From Carettochelys insculpta (lineage: Eukaryota; Chordata; Testudines; Carettochelyidae), in NCBI RefSeq assembly GCF_033958435.1, contig NC_134138.1, positions 265,895,798 through 265,959,797 of the forward strand: a DNA stretch of 64,000 nucleotides, read 5' to 3'. The notes under the pieces are model-generated. The model worked only from the letters and a program-made list of their open reading frames with translations. It was not told the DNA's origin and ran no database searches. Positions within the stretch are counted from its first letter, which is position 1. The number at the start of each line of letters is the position of its first letter. The position numbers were made by a program, and so were the translations under genes. Below are positions 20,553 through 32,060 of the stretch, piece by piece.

Positions 20553-21859
20553 TATGTCCATTACATAATTCTTCAGACACTATGAATGAAACTTTTTGCT
20601 TGAGATCTAGTTATTGTATTCTTATTCTTAGTATTACTACCATAAATTTCCTCATGTTTTTTATCAAATCTAATTTTATATGGTCCAAGCAGTAGAACTT
20701 CCATACTTCCCTCATAAGTCTACTCCATGGTGTAATAAAGTTGACTGTTAGCAGGAACAGCACTTGTGGGGAGGGAGTACAGAGTCATGTGCCCTTCCCC
20801 AGTTCCATGTGGGGAGGGTACAGGTCCAGCAGCCAGCAGAGTGGTCCTGTCAATGGGATGGTTTGTTCAAATACCTCAGGCCCTGCAGCGGCAGGAAGTG
20901 GAGCGTCGCAGCTCAGCTTTCTCTGCTCTGGTGGTTCACAGCCACATCACTAGGGAAGGAACTTTGGGGGAAGGAACGGGTAGAACCTCACCCACACTTA
21001 CCAACAGTGATGGTCCCAGGGTCCTTCCTCCCTCTGCCGCCCAGCTCCCACCCAGATCGCTTCCTGTGCCACTGCCAGTGAGTGCAGAGGGAGAGAGTTC
21101 CACCTCTTCCCCCAAACCACCTTGCCTGTATGACGTGGGTTGGGAAGTAGCAGGAGTCTAGTTCCAGCAGCAGGGATCACCCCTCTCCTCCTGCACTCAC
21201 CAGCAGCATTGGGAAGCAAAGTGACTTGGCCCCAGCCTGTACCCATCCCTGGCTCCCAGCTGTGTTGCTTGAGGGAAGCGATGGAACTCCCCCCTGCATT
21301 CACCACCGGGGGAACAGAGCAATGTGGCTGGGAGAGGGGTGTGGGCTAGGGCTGGGTCACTCCACTTCCTGATGCCAGTGAGTGTGGGGTGGGAGGAACC
21401 CCTGCTGCTGGTATCAGGCCCCCTGCTAGTCCCCCAAGCCACATTGCTCAGGGGTGGAGTTTGCAGGAAGAATTGGAGTGGAGCATGCAAGATAGGGGGA
21501 AAGGGGTGTAGCCTTTGGGGAAGGAGTGAAGTGGGGTGGGCCAGGAAGAGGCAGGGATAGAAAAGGGTGTCCTGGGCCCTACTCCCTCTTAGGGACAGCC
21601 CTCCCATGGGCTCAGGGTGGTGTGGGGAGAAGTCACATGGGATGGGGAGTCATGTGTCTGTTGCCCCCCTTGTGTCCCTCCCTGGCAGTTGTCACTGTTA
21701 GTAAAACAGACTTCACCATGATGATCCATGCCCTTGCCACTCCTAAAGTGCATGACTACAACTGTGTCTATATGATGCTACCTGAGAAGCATTAGAAACT
21801 TTTGTGCCTGGTGCAGACCATAATGGCATCCATCTTCAGTGGGTAGGATAATTGGGTGG
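20553..21859 (+). other. Intron with an unexplained GC-rich block
   Basis: About 20740-21700 is much richer in G and C than the flanks, with overlapping open frames on both strands and no family resemblance in any. GGGGAGGG-type motifs recur. It could be a decayed repeat or a CpG-poor regulatory segment. Confidence 0.4.
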
Positions 21860-22045
21860 GAGGGATAGCTCAGTGGTTTGAGCATTGGCCTGCTAAACCC
21901 AGGCCTGTGAGGTCAATCCTTGAGGGGGCCATTTAGGGGTCTGGGGAAAATAGTTTGTCATGGATGGTGCTTGGCCCTGCTGAGAGGGCAGGGGCCTGGG
22001 CTCATTCACCACTGAAGGTCCCTTCCAGTTCTGTGAGATAGGTAT
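21860..22045 (+). mobile_element. tRNA-derived SINE of the tortoise Pol III type
   Basis: Has a Pol III A box (TAGCTCAGTGG at 21866-21876) and a B box (GAGGTCAATCC at about 21909-21919) at tRNA spacing, then a tRNA-unrelated part (GGTCCCTTCCAGTTCTGTGA). This arrangement is that of the turtle Cry/tortoise Pol III SINE, the strongest hint to the host lineage. Confidence 0.8.
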
Positions 22046-22719
22046 ATTTCCATATAGATGTAGAGTACTGCATTCCTCTGTGTGTCCACGCAATAAAAGG
22101 AATTGGTTGTGATATGAAGATCCCATGATCTAGGACCCCACACCATGACAAATTCCATCTCTTCTTGTCTTGTTCTTCTGGTTAAGCTATTCTGGTTTCC
22201 ATTTATTTTAGCTCCCTGAAGTTAGTGTACAAATTTAGCATAAGGCCTTTAAAAACTACTTCTAATGTCCCAAAATTATGTGTATTCTGATTTGAGCAGG
22301 AGTTTAGACTGTGGTATCTAAGCACATTAAGTCCTACTTGTTACATCACATAGTGTGTAAAACTCAAGCACAGAGCCTTCTCACTTCATCTGTGTGTTTA
22401 GCTGCCCTTATATATCATCACCACAGGGAAAAGCCAGGTAACGCCTAGTATAAGACAACTTAAGCCATTTTTAGTCCCTGCCTTTGCGAATTTTAAGACT
22501 CAGCAGGTTGAAATGAGAACAAAACGTTACAAGATTGGAACAGGGCATATCATATTTACAATCTGGCAATTAATTCCTGCGTAGTAGTTCAAATAAATAT
22601 CTTTAAAAGGTTTGGAAGCTTTTTATTTTAGGTCAAAATAATTTGAAACAATGCAGCTGTACTAAAGTGCTCTCCAAATGTAAAAGTCAATGTTATAGTT
22701 TATCTTTATGTATCAATAG

Positions 22720-22798
22720 GTTTCCATTTATGGGTCAGCCAATGCCAGGAACACAGACTAGCGAAGGCCAGAATCTTATGCAGCAAGCAATCACACAG
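22720..22798 (+). CDS. KMT2C: KMT2C window exon 13
   Basis: Residues 1700-1726 (RFPFMGQPMPGTQTSEGQN and onward). Acceptor CAATAG|G, donor ACACAG|GTAATG. Short exon placed by frame continuity and peptide match. The following intron is only 113 bases. Confidence 0.95.
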
Positions 22799-22911
22799 GT
22801 AATGTAACTTGATATGAGAGTTACAGTAGAAGTGTTTTTTAAATGGTGAATATTTTATTTTTTTAATGAATTGATTTAATCACTTTGTTTATACATTTTA
22901 CTCATTTTTAG

Positions 22912-22975
22912 GATGGGAGTTTGACACCTCAGATTTCTAGGCCTAATCCTCCAAATTTTGGTCCTGGTTTTGTCA
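22912..22975 (+). CDS. KMT2C: KMT2C window exon 14
   Basis: Residues 1727-1747, with ISRPNPPNFGPGFV. Acceptor TTTTTAG|G. The donor is TCA|GTAAGT, chosen because the next exon completes the codon to give VNDSQRK as in human KMT2C. Confidence 0.95.
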
Positions 22976-23216
22976 GTAAGTGTAAATCTTATAATTTCTT
23001 CTATGTGAAATTGGAAATTCAGGTTGCAGTTTCTTTCTTAAGAACATCACACATATGAATAGTTGATAAAAGAATATATTTGGTAATGTTCACAAATTCA
23101 CTTATTCACAAGCCTCCACTTCCCCCAGGGTCCCAGGCAGGAGCGCCAGGCACCCCTTTCGTATTTGTGAAATTTTATCATTTTTTTTATAATTGTATTA
23201 ATTCATAACGAAATAC

Positions 23217-23600
23217 GCTCATCCCTCATTAAACGAGTACTTTACTTATGAGTACTCGCTTAAATGAGGGACACATATACCTCCTCTAGCTCATACAACA
23301 AGTGAACTCCCCCCACTAATAGGAGTGTAACCCCCTACCTGTGGCTCCAACCCCCCCCAGTATTCTGACACACACCCCCACCAGCCCCACAGACCCAACC
23401 CACTGCAGCCAGATCCCCCCACCGGCCCCACAGCCTGATTCCCCCCTCCACCGGCCCTACGGTCCCAAACCGTGGCAGCCAGACACACACACACACCCCC
23501 GTCGGCCCCACAGCCTAACCCCCCCATGTCCCAGCAGCCTGACCCCCCGCTGGCCCCATACCGTGGCAGCATACTTTAAGTTGGTCTTATTACTACATTA
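23217..23600. mobile_element. Mariner-like element with C-rich core, inverted partial copy
   Basis: GCTCATCCCTCATTAAACGA followed by GAGTACTCGCTTAAATGAGG is the reverse complement of the right end of the nested element at 17874-18518. The C-rich core (about 23320-23570) mirrors its G-rich core. The other terminus is not recognisable. Confidence 0.65.
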
Positions 23601-23774
23601 ATAGTTCTTAAAACAGTTTGCATTTTAATATTCTGTAGATGCTTGAGATTATAAATATCTCATGCAGCCTAATTTTTATCCATAATTCCTTATGTTTTAT
23701 CCATTTCTTAGTGGTCTTATATAAAAATATTATAAAGAGATTCCATTCTCACTGAATTCCATTTTAAACACTAT

Positions 23775-24194
23775 AGCTGCATCTACACGAGGGCATGTTA
23801 ATGAGTTCAGAAGGTGCTAATGAGGCGCTGCCATGAAGATGCAGCGCTTCATTAGCCTAATGGCAGCGGCGGTAATTCGAAAGTTCGGCTTTTGAATCGC
23901 GCACCGCCTGTGGAGACGGGGACCTTTCAAAAGGACCCCCTACCCCCCAGTCTTCGAAAGCCCCTTTGAAGCCTAACACCAGATAGGAAGAAGGGGCTTC
24001 CCAAGACTGGGGGGTCCTTTCAAAAGGTCCCCATCTCCACAGGCAGCATGCGATTCAAAAGCCGAACTTTCGAATCCCTGCGGCCGCCATTATGCTAATG
24101 AAGTGCTGCATCATGGCAGCGCCTCATTAGCACCTTTCGAACTCACTTATTAACATGCCCCTTCCGAAAGGAAGGGGCTCGTGTTGACACAGCT
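23775..24194. mobile_element. Palindromic fold-back DNA element, family B, copy 1
   Basis: Left AGCTGCATCTACACGAG pairs with right CTCGTGTTGACACAGCT. The arms continue as inverted repeats (GCATGTTAATGAG / CTTATTAACATGC; GAAAGTTCGGC / GCCGAACTTTC; GGTCCTTTCAAAAGG-type segments) to a loop near 23985. Non-coding. Confidence 0.75.
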
Positions 24195-24812
24195 TTTCTG
24201 TCGTCTGAGATAAGGTGATTTGCTAAATTACTGAGCGTAACTGTATTCTTCCATCCCTTTGCTCTTATTACTCCTGTGTTCTGTGATTTTTGACTGGCTG
24301 CCAGTAGATTCCAGTTGAGATAAAGTGATGTTTTTACCCAAGCATACCCTACACACTTCGTATCTTAACTCTTTGAAAGACCTCCTCTTCCCATGTGGTT
24401 ATGACCACTTCAAGCTTATATGCTTGGTTTAAACATAAGAAGGCTGCTAGCAAAGTACGGAGTTAATTTCTCTTTTGGATCCACTAAAGCTCAGATTTGG
24501 TGGTGACCAAACCATGGTACAAGATTCACCTGTGCTCCTAGATTTCCCCTGTGTCAGGAGCTGATTGAGAGATGAATGGAAGGTTGCGGTAGAGTGTGTT
24601 TTGGGGGGACTGGTGTAATTGCTTGGGATTTGAATGCTTTTTTAGAAGGTGGGGGTTTTTTTCATGCCTTTTTGAAAGATACCTTATTTCAAATTTTGTG
24701 CTGCACACAGAAAGTATGAAAGCCGCAATAAATAACGCCTCTATTTAAAACAAGAGTTCTTAGTATAATATGAATGGCTACTTTCCTTGTATTTACTTTC
24801 CCCTGCCTCCAG

Positions 24813-25045
24813 ATGATTCACAAAGAAAGCAATATGAAGAATGGCTTCAGGAAACACAACAGCTTCTTCAGATGCAACAGAAATATCTTGAAGAGCAAAT
24901 TGGAGCACACAGAAAATCAAAAAAAGCCCTCTCAGCAAAACAACGCACTGCCAAAAAAGCTGGCCGTGAATTCCCAGAAGAAGATGCAGAACAGCTTAAG
25001 CATGTTACTGAGCAGCAAAGTATGGTCCAGAAACAGCTAGAACAG
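24813..25045 (+). CDS. KMT2C: KMT2C window exon 15, coiled coil
   Basis: Residues 1748-1825. The peptide is rich in K, E and Q (KQYEEWLQETQQLLQMQQK, then KKALSAKQRTAKKAGREFPE) and forms the strongly conserved long coiled coil of KMT2C/D. Acceptor CCTCCAG, donor CAG|GTAACA. Confidence 0.97.
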
Positions 25046-25149
25046 GTAACAATTCAGGGAGGAAAAAAGAGCAGGGCTGCATTTTTTCTCTCTAAGATAT
25101 AATACTGTAAAATTACTTGTTTCTTTAAATCTGCTAGATATGCTTTGTA

Positions 25150-25880
25150 TCTAGGACTGTCAAAGGATTGAAAAAATTAATTGCTGTTTTAATTGCACTG
25201 CTAAACAATAATAGAATACCAATTTAAATTTATTAAAATATTTTGATTTTTATACATTTTCAAATATATTTATTTCAATTACAATGCAGAATACAAAGTG
25301 TTGAGTCCTCACTTTTACATTATTTTTATTACAAATATTTGCACATTAAAAAAAAATACCAGTGTGCAATCTACACATTCAAACATAAAGAGGTATACAA
25401 ATGTTTAGCATATCTGGCACATAAATACCTCACAGCATGGGCTACAACAGTGCCATGCAAATGTTTATTCTTACTTTGAAGTGTTATTTCAGTTAAGTGA
25501 CAGGAAGCATTATCTTCCATAAGTGTAAACAAACTTTTTTGTCTTTGCAATTGGCTGAACAAGAAGTAGAACTAAGTAGACTTCTAGGCTTTGAAGTTTT
25601 ATATTGTTTTGTTTCTGAAAGTTGTACTTTCATAAGAGATCACAATACAGTACTTGTACGAGGAGAATTGAAAAATGTTGAGGTTTTTATCTTGTTTTAC
25701 AGTGCAGATATTTGTAATAAGAATATGTGAGCACTGTACACTTTCTATATTCTGTGTTGTAATTGAATTGTAGAAAAACATCCACAAAATTTATAATGAA
25801 TTTAAAATGATATTTTATTATGGTGTAACAATATGATTAAAATTTCACTTAATCACAAGTATAATTCAATTAATTTGTTC
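25150..25880. mobile_element. AT-rich long inverted-repeat element
   Basis: The left arm (AACAATAATAGAATACC, TTTCAATTACAATGCAGAAT, ATTACAAATATTTGCAC) recurs as a reverse complement on the right (GTGCAGATATTTGTAATAAG, ATTCTGTGTTGTAATTG). The middle includes AAATGTTTAGCATATCTGGC. I recall related sequences in turtle genomes as a hAT-type element, but the class is uncertain. Confidence 0.55.
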
Positions 25881-25930
25881 ATGACTTGTGGTAACTGTGG
25901 CAGTCCTGATTGCAACTGTTAAACACAGTC

Positions 25931-26053
25931 AAAACAAAAAAGCAATCATGTAGGACTTTAAAGACTAATAAATTATTTTGTTAGTCTTTAAAGTGCTACA
26001 TGACTGCTTATTTTGTTTTGATAGATTAGACTCACACGGGTACCTCTTTGATA
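25931..26053. repeat. Short fold-back repeat with shared 3' tail, copy 3
   Basis: GTAGGACTTTAAAGACTAAT and ATTTTGTTAGTCTTTAAAG are an inverted pair; the tail reads GACTCACACGGGTACCTCTTTGA. Same family as 2541, 7446 and 30650. Confidence 0.6.
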
Positions 26054-27670
26054 GTATTAACACAGTGCAATTCTTGTGGAAAAAACAAACAAAGCCCCTC
26101 ATCTTTCACATGACTAATGTCGGTTGTGCTATTCAATTTCTCGGTACTACTGAAGCTGCAGGGGAAGAAAACTGCAGTAGCAGTGGTGGAAAACCCTGTT
26201 TTGAAAGTTTGGGAAGAGAGAAACTAGGTGGTACCCATTCAAAGGAAAAGCTAGAGTCTACAGAGGGTCTGGATGCATGATTCAGATGTAGAGTCGATAT
26301 ATAAGAATAGGGACATCTTGAAATTTGTGATTGTATTTCCACTGAAGGAATCCACTGATTTGAGATTTTTCTCTTAGGTTTTATCATACCATCATATGAC
26401 CTTGGTACCTTTTATAAGAGTCAGTTGCGTGTCATTTATCTTAATTTTGCTGTCTGAATTCTTTCTTTTATTACAGTTTAATTTAGTATTTTATGTGAAC
26501 TGGGTTATAAAAACAATAAATTTATAGTGAATATTAGGAGAGAGCTTATTATGTTGCATGGTCACTATACACAATAGATACAGTTCAGAAGAAATAGGAT
26601 ACTGGACCTGTGCAGAATACAGTTGAGGAGCCTCTTCCTCCTTCTTTGGAATTTAAACCCAGGGTATCAAATTCATCTGGAAGAGAGAAGTGCATTCCAT
26701 CTTTAATTATCATCTTTGTGTCAGGATATAATTGAAAGAATTTAACCACAGATCACAGATAAAACACATATCTATATAACATGTAATGCATTGTATATAC
26801 TCTGCTTCTCTTTGCATCTTATGGTTCTGTTGCATTTCCTAGCCGTGACGTAATGATAGATGACTGTGGACCATTAGTTGTGGTTGTTTTATTTTTCTGT
26901 TATTTTCTAAATTTAGATAGTGTTTGATGCCAGAAAGTGCCGGGCTCCCTCCACTCCCTTTGAAATCGATGCACTGATTAAGGGCAAGACTTAAGCATAT
27001 GTTTAAGTGTAGTTTAAATATGTTTACATTTAAATATGTTGCTAAACATTTCACTTGGCTGGAGCCTGAAAGGGTGCTTAGCCAGCTCCAGGATCAAGCC
27101 CCAGTGCTTCTTGCCGTTGCTTCCATTTTACATTTAATACAAAACAAGGGGGATAGGGCAGGGTTATCTATAGCATGCATTTCAGGTGCTCTCAAGCTTT
27201 TAAAATAGCTTTCAGTATAAATATTTTTCACATAAATACAAACAGTAAGAAGTAACAGAACAAAAGTCACTACAAGGCAAATGTCAGGAAGATGTATTTG
27301 TATAATTTATTTCTTATTTACTTGTACATTCCAAGTTCTCTGCAATTTTGAATAGCAGTGCATAATGAAACTGTAGTTCAGAGATCAGTGCTGCTTCTGA
27401 AGTATTGTCCTTTGTTCTGCTTCTTCTCAGTCATGTGTTGTGTAATCAGTCAACAGTATGAACGTTGTTGGAGAGAATTACACGCTTTTTCTTTAGTTGA
27501 TGGATATCGGCTATGAAATGACGTGTAACTAAGCTTAATGTGTTCCATTGCTAATCTTAGGCAAGCCTTATTTTCCTATAAAAATAATGTCAGTGTAGTA
27601 CTCTGTATAGTTGAGCTCATATATTAAGTAGAACCTTGTAAAGATGAGTAATGACTTGTCTAAATTTCAG
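26054..27670 (+). other. Intron before window exon 16, nothing recognised
   Basis: AT-rich intron. The open frame reading into exon 16 starts at 27644, upstream of the acceptor, and those first codons are intronic. Confidence 0.65.
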
Positions 27671-29383
27671 ATTCGAAAACAGCAAAAGGAACATGCTGAG
27701 CTCATTGAGGAGTATCGAATCAAGCAGCAGCAGCAGCAGCAGCAATGTGGGATAACACCACATGCTATAATGCCAGGTGTCCAGTCCCAGCCCTCTATGG
27801 TTCCAGGAGGAGCACAACCAGCAATGACGCAGCAGAATTTCCCCATGGTAGCACAACAACTCCAGCATCAGCAGCATACAGTTGTTATTCCTGGCCAATC
27901 CAACCCAGCCAGAATGCCAAATTTACCTGGGTGGCAACCTACCACTGCTCCTCCAAATCACATCCCCCTCAATGCTCCCAGGATGCCCCCTCCAATGACA
28001 CAGTTGCCCGTGAATCCTGGCACACCAACTTCAGTGCCAGGTTCCAATGCAAATGCACAGTCAGGGCCACCACCAAGAGTGGAATTTGATGATAATAACC
28101 CATTTAGTGAAAGTTTTCAAGAGCGGGAACGAAAGGAGCGTTTGAGGGAGCAGCAGGAACGGCAGCGAATACAGCTTATGCAGGAGGTGGATCGACAGAG
28201 GGTTTTGCAGCAAAGGATGGAAATGGAGCAACATGGCATGATAGGGTCAGAATTAAACAACAGAGCTTCCTTGCCTCAGATACCTTTCTTCAGCTCTGAC
28301 CTACCCTGTGATTTCATGCAGCCTCCACGACCCCTCCAGCAATCCCCACAGCATCAACAGCAGCAAATGGGGCAAGTGTTGCAACCAGGCCCTGTGAATT
28401 CACCACCTGCTGTAAATTTTATGCAAAGCAATGAGCGAAGACCACTGGGGGCCACACCTTTTGTATCTGAGCCACCTTCAATTCCTGGTGGATCCCCTAA
28501 CTTCCATTCAGTAAAACAATCCCATGGGAATATCTCTGGGACCAGCTTTACGCAGAACCAAGTCAGGCCTCCATTTGCTCCTGGTATACCTGCTGCACCT
28601 CCAACAGCTGGGAGTGGTCCTTCATGTGGCCAAGACACCAGCACACCCCATGCACCAAATTTCCCTGGGTCAAGTCAGTCTCTTATTCAGCTATACTCTG
28701 ATATAATTCCAGAAGAGAAAGGCAAAAAGAAAAGGACACGAAAAAAGAAAAAGGATGATGATTCTGAGTCAATAAAAGCCCCATCAACTCCTCATTCAGA
28801 TATAACTGCACCCCCAACTCCAGCTGTTTCAGATTCTACCTCTACTCCAACAGTTAGCACACCCAATGAACTTACTCATCATCAGGATGAGCCAGAGTCA
28901 ACGGAGCTCACAGGTTCATCAACAACAAATGCTGCAGAGAACCAGCCTTCCTTGGAGCTGGAATGTAAGCATTCCAAGAGCACTTTGCTCCAAGAGCAGT
29001 TGCCTCAGAAATTGAGTGTCAGTCCTGAGACTGAAAAGGGTAAGACAGATTCTCCTGCCACTATTCAGGAAATTAAACTGGAAAAAGCAGAATCTGAACC
29101 ATGTTCTGATCAAGCTGAGCTTAATACAGAGAATCAAGGTAGTAGTATGACAGAAGAAGATAAGGCCGCACCGCACCCTGCCTCTTCAGCACAGAGTCCA
29201 GCACAACCTACCAGCACCCCTGCAGCAAAAGGGGAGTCAGGGAATGAACTGTTGAAACACTTACTTAAAAATAAAAAATCATCCTCTCTTCTGAATCAGA
29301 AATCAGAGACGAGCTGCCGATCAGAAGAAGAAAGTGCTGGAGATAGCAAGCTGGTGGAGAAACAGAACCCAGCTGAAGGAATG
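27671..29383 (+). CDS. KMT2C: KMT2C window exon 16, large disordered exon with LxxLL and basic cluster
   Basis: A 1713-base exon (571 codons, phase 0), residues 1826-2396. It opens with the end of the coiled coil (IRKQQKEHAELIEEYRIKQ) and seven glutamine codons (27725-27745). A charged helix (FSESFQERERKERLREQQE) and SLIQLYSDIIPEEKGKKKR follow, the last leading into a basic cluster that looks like a nuclear localisation signal. Near the end, NELLKHLLKNKKSSSLLNQ contains an LxxLL motif. Acceptor AATTTCAG, donor ATG|GTAAGG. The open frame continues into the intron past the donor, but that part does not match KMT2C. A transposon begins 30 bases after the donor. Confidence 0.97.
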
Positions 29384-29413
29384 GTAAGGTGGTGGTTTTT
29401 GAAATGCATGTCA

Positions 29414-29708
29414 GGGCACGTCTATACTCCCAGAAAGATTGACCCAGTGAGGGTCAATCTTCCAGAATTAAATATTGCTCATCTGATAAAGACACACAAA
29501 ATCGATCTGTCTGGGGTTGGCAGTCAACCCCTGTACTCCTCGCTATCATGAGGATTAAGGGAGGTCGACAAGAGAAATGCTCCTGTCGACCTTCCATAGT
29601 GAGGACAGTCAGATAAGTTGATTTCCAATACATTGATTTTAGCTAGGCAGTTGCCACAGCTAGAAGTGCATATCTAAAATCGGCTTTCGGGTCTAGTGTA
29701 GACTGGCC
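29414..29708. mobile_element. Non-autonomous DNA element just after exon 16
   Basis: The left end GGCACGTCTATACTCCC and right end GTCTAGTGTAGACTGGCC are imperfect inverted repeats with the GTCTACAC-type motif. It starts 30 bases after the donor of window exon 16. Confidence 0.6.
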
Positions 29709-29744
29709 AGAGTCTGTGAAGGCTAAATGGTGATATTACAGTTA

Positions 29745-30175
29745 GCTGTGGCCACACTACCATCCGCTTCGGAGGGAGCATGTTAATGAGGCAGTTCAGA
29801 AGATGTGAATGAAGTGCTAACATGAATATACACTGCTTCATTAGTATAACTGCAGCTGCGCACAATTCGAAAGTGCTGCTTTTAGAACACACACCACCTG
29901 TGTAGGCGGGGGCCTTTTGAAAAGATCCCCTGACTTTGAAAGCCCCTTCTTCCTGTTTGGTTTTAGGAAGAAGGGGCTTTCGAAGTCAGGGGGTCCTTTC
30001 AAAAGGCCTCTGCCTACACAGGCACTGTGCATGCTGAAGGTGGCACTTTCAAAGCCCACGCGGCTGCCAGAATGCAAATGAGGCAGTACATATTCATGTC
30101 AGTGACTCATTAGCATATTCTGAACTGCCTTATTAACATGATCCCTCCAAAAGGGAGGGGTAGTGTCGCCACAGC
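29745..30175. mobile_element. Palindromic fold-back DNA element, family B, copy 2
   Basis: Left GCTGTGGCCACACTACC pairs with right GTAGTGTCGCCACAGC. Both arms carry CATGTTAATGAGGCAG-type and GAAGAAGGGGCTTTC-type segments. The loop is near 29955 (CTTCTTCCTGTTTGGTTTTAGGAAGAAG). Confidence 0.75.
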
Positions 30176-30649
30176 CACTGAATGCTAAGCAAGGGCAGCA
30201 TGTTGTGATGCATTTGGAGTAGCCCCATTGCAGAGAAGAGGAGAATCTCCCTGTCAGTACTGTCCATCCAAATATCCCTGCTACTCTGAAGCAGAAATAA
30301 ACTACCCTACATGAAAACCTGTTGCAGTGTATTCTCTGCAGGTAGTTATTCCTACTATGCTTGCATCTCCATACTCTAGGTGTTCTAATTCCAGAAACAT
30401 GCATGGTATGGACTCCAGCAGGCAGAGAAAGAAGCAGCTCTGTGTGCTACTGCTCCCCCTCCCCTATGTGGGGGAAAAGCAGCACAGTGACATGTGTCCT
30501 TTGAGGCTTTTCCATGCTTCTCCTACAGCAGTAGGGAACAGTGCCTTGGACCAGCAGGGGGGAGGAGGGGCAGACACGCATGTGCCTCCAGAGCTGGGCA
30601 CCAAATAAGCACCCTACTCTCATCCCCCTCATGCCTAGAACCTGCAGCA

Positions 30650-30783
30650 CTTTATGAAGTATCTGACGAAGTGGGTTTGTGCCCACAAAAGCTTGTGCTC
30701 CAGTAAATCTGTTAATCTGTAAGGTGTCACAGGACTACACATCGTTTTTGCAGATACGGATGAACACGGCTACCCTTCTGATA
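30650..30783. repeat. Short fold-back repeat with shared 3' tail, copy 4
   Basis: TATCTGACGAAGTGGGTTTG, GCCCACAAAAGCTTGTGC and the tail GATGAACACGGCTACCCTTC match the other copies. Confidence 0.65.
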
Positions 30784-31287
30784 TTAAAAATATTATTGTG
30801 AAAATTGTTAGCTTTATCCAGAAACCCAAATTTGATTCAATCAAGAATATATTTATACTAAGTGAACCTTTGTGAATTGGTCTTTAAGCCCGTTCTTGTT
30901 TTATTATTCTGTAGTGAATACCTTGAATTAAGGGTATAAATTTTAGCAAATATTCAGAAAATGCTTTTGGTCTGTAATTTTGAAGGACATTAGCAAGCAT
31001 CAGTGGAGTTATTTGATAGCTCATAGCTCATATTGGGCATTAAAAATAGCAGTTACAATTGTCAGCTGGGTGTCAAGGTAAACAAAGAATAAACTAGTTG
31101 TCCATTGTTGTATGTACTCTATTGCTTACTATATAGTACACAGAAAATTTGAGGATTAAGCTTTCAAGTGCTAGATATTTTCTTCAATCACAAAAATTTA
31201 TTAGAAATATATATCAAAACTTGTTATAAAATAAGGTGAAATTAATGGATCTAATGCATCCCTGTCGCTTAACTTTCCTTTTTCCAG

Positions 31288-31503
31288 CAGCCGTCCCGGG
31301 GGAATCAAATGCAAGGTGCATTTGGATGTGGTAACAGCCAGCTTCAGAGAACAGATGTAGGACATGAAATAAAGAAACAAAGAAATAAACGAACTCAGAG
31401 GACTGGAGAGAAGGCAGCCCCTCGGTCTAAGAAAAGAAAAAAAGAGGAAGAGGAGAAACAGGCTATTTATCCTAACACAGATACGTTTATTCAACTAAAA
31501 CAA
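31288..31503 (+). CDS. KMT2C: KMT2C window exon 17, basic region
   Basis: Residues 2397-2468. It contains KKQRNKRTQRTGEKAAPRSK followed by KKRKKEEEEK, a dense basic cluster likely to serve in nuclear localisation. The acceptor is a tandem TTCCAGCAG: using the first AG keeps one extra glutamine, and the second AG would start the exon at 31291. Donor CAA|GTGAGT. Confidence 0.95.
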
Positions 31504-31924
31504 GTGAGTGTTTTGAGAGTGTATAGCCTATCAAGAGTAATTTAGTGTGTGGTGGGAGGGAAGGTTTAAGTAATTTACCATTCTGTTGAATTTGAAATCA
31601 AGCTGTTCAGAGAATGGTAATTCCATTTCATGGAGGATTTTGCATTTTTTTTCATTCCAGCATAGAACAAAACCCACACATTTCAAAACTGTCCTTAAAA
31701 TGTGAAGAAAAAGTTTCCAAAAATCAAAATGAAAGTCTCCCAGGCCAGGAACCTGCAATCCATGAAAATTGTTCTGACTTCGCTGAATTATTGTTTTCCC
31801 ACTGGAACAACATTCTCTTAGAAAATTTCTAAACAGCTCTAATTTTGAGCCTTTTAATGTCTAAATGTTACATTACACCTGATACTAAAACCTTTCTCTG
31901 CCTTGACTTTAAATATATGAACTT

Positions 31925-32060
31925 TCTAATAATAATACTAATACCTCACTCTTCTGTATTTTGATCCATATGTCTCAAATTGCTTTACAAAGAATGTTAG
32001 TATCATCCCCGTCTCATTGATGGGAGTGCTGAGGGACGGGGAAAGCTGTGTTTAACAAAA
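31925..32060. repeat. Old interspersed repeat, MIR/L2-like 3' part
   Basis: CTCAAATTGCTTTACAAAGA followed by ATCATCCCCGTCTCATTGATG and GAGGGACGGGGAA resembles an old amniote repeat with the CTTTACAAAG / TATCCCCATTTTACAGATG pattern. Confidence 0.5.

Noticed and set aside
20741..21795. A coding gene in the GC-rich block
   Set aside because: Many overlapping frames of similar length on both strands, with no recognisable family or splice structure, point to composition rather than coding.
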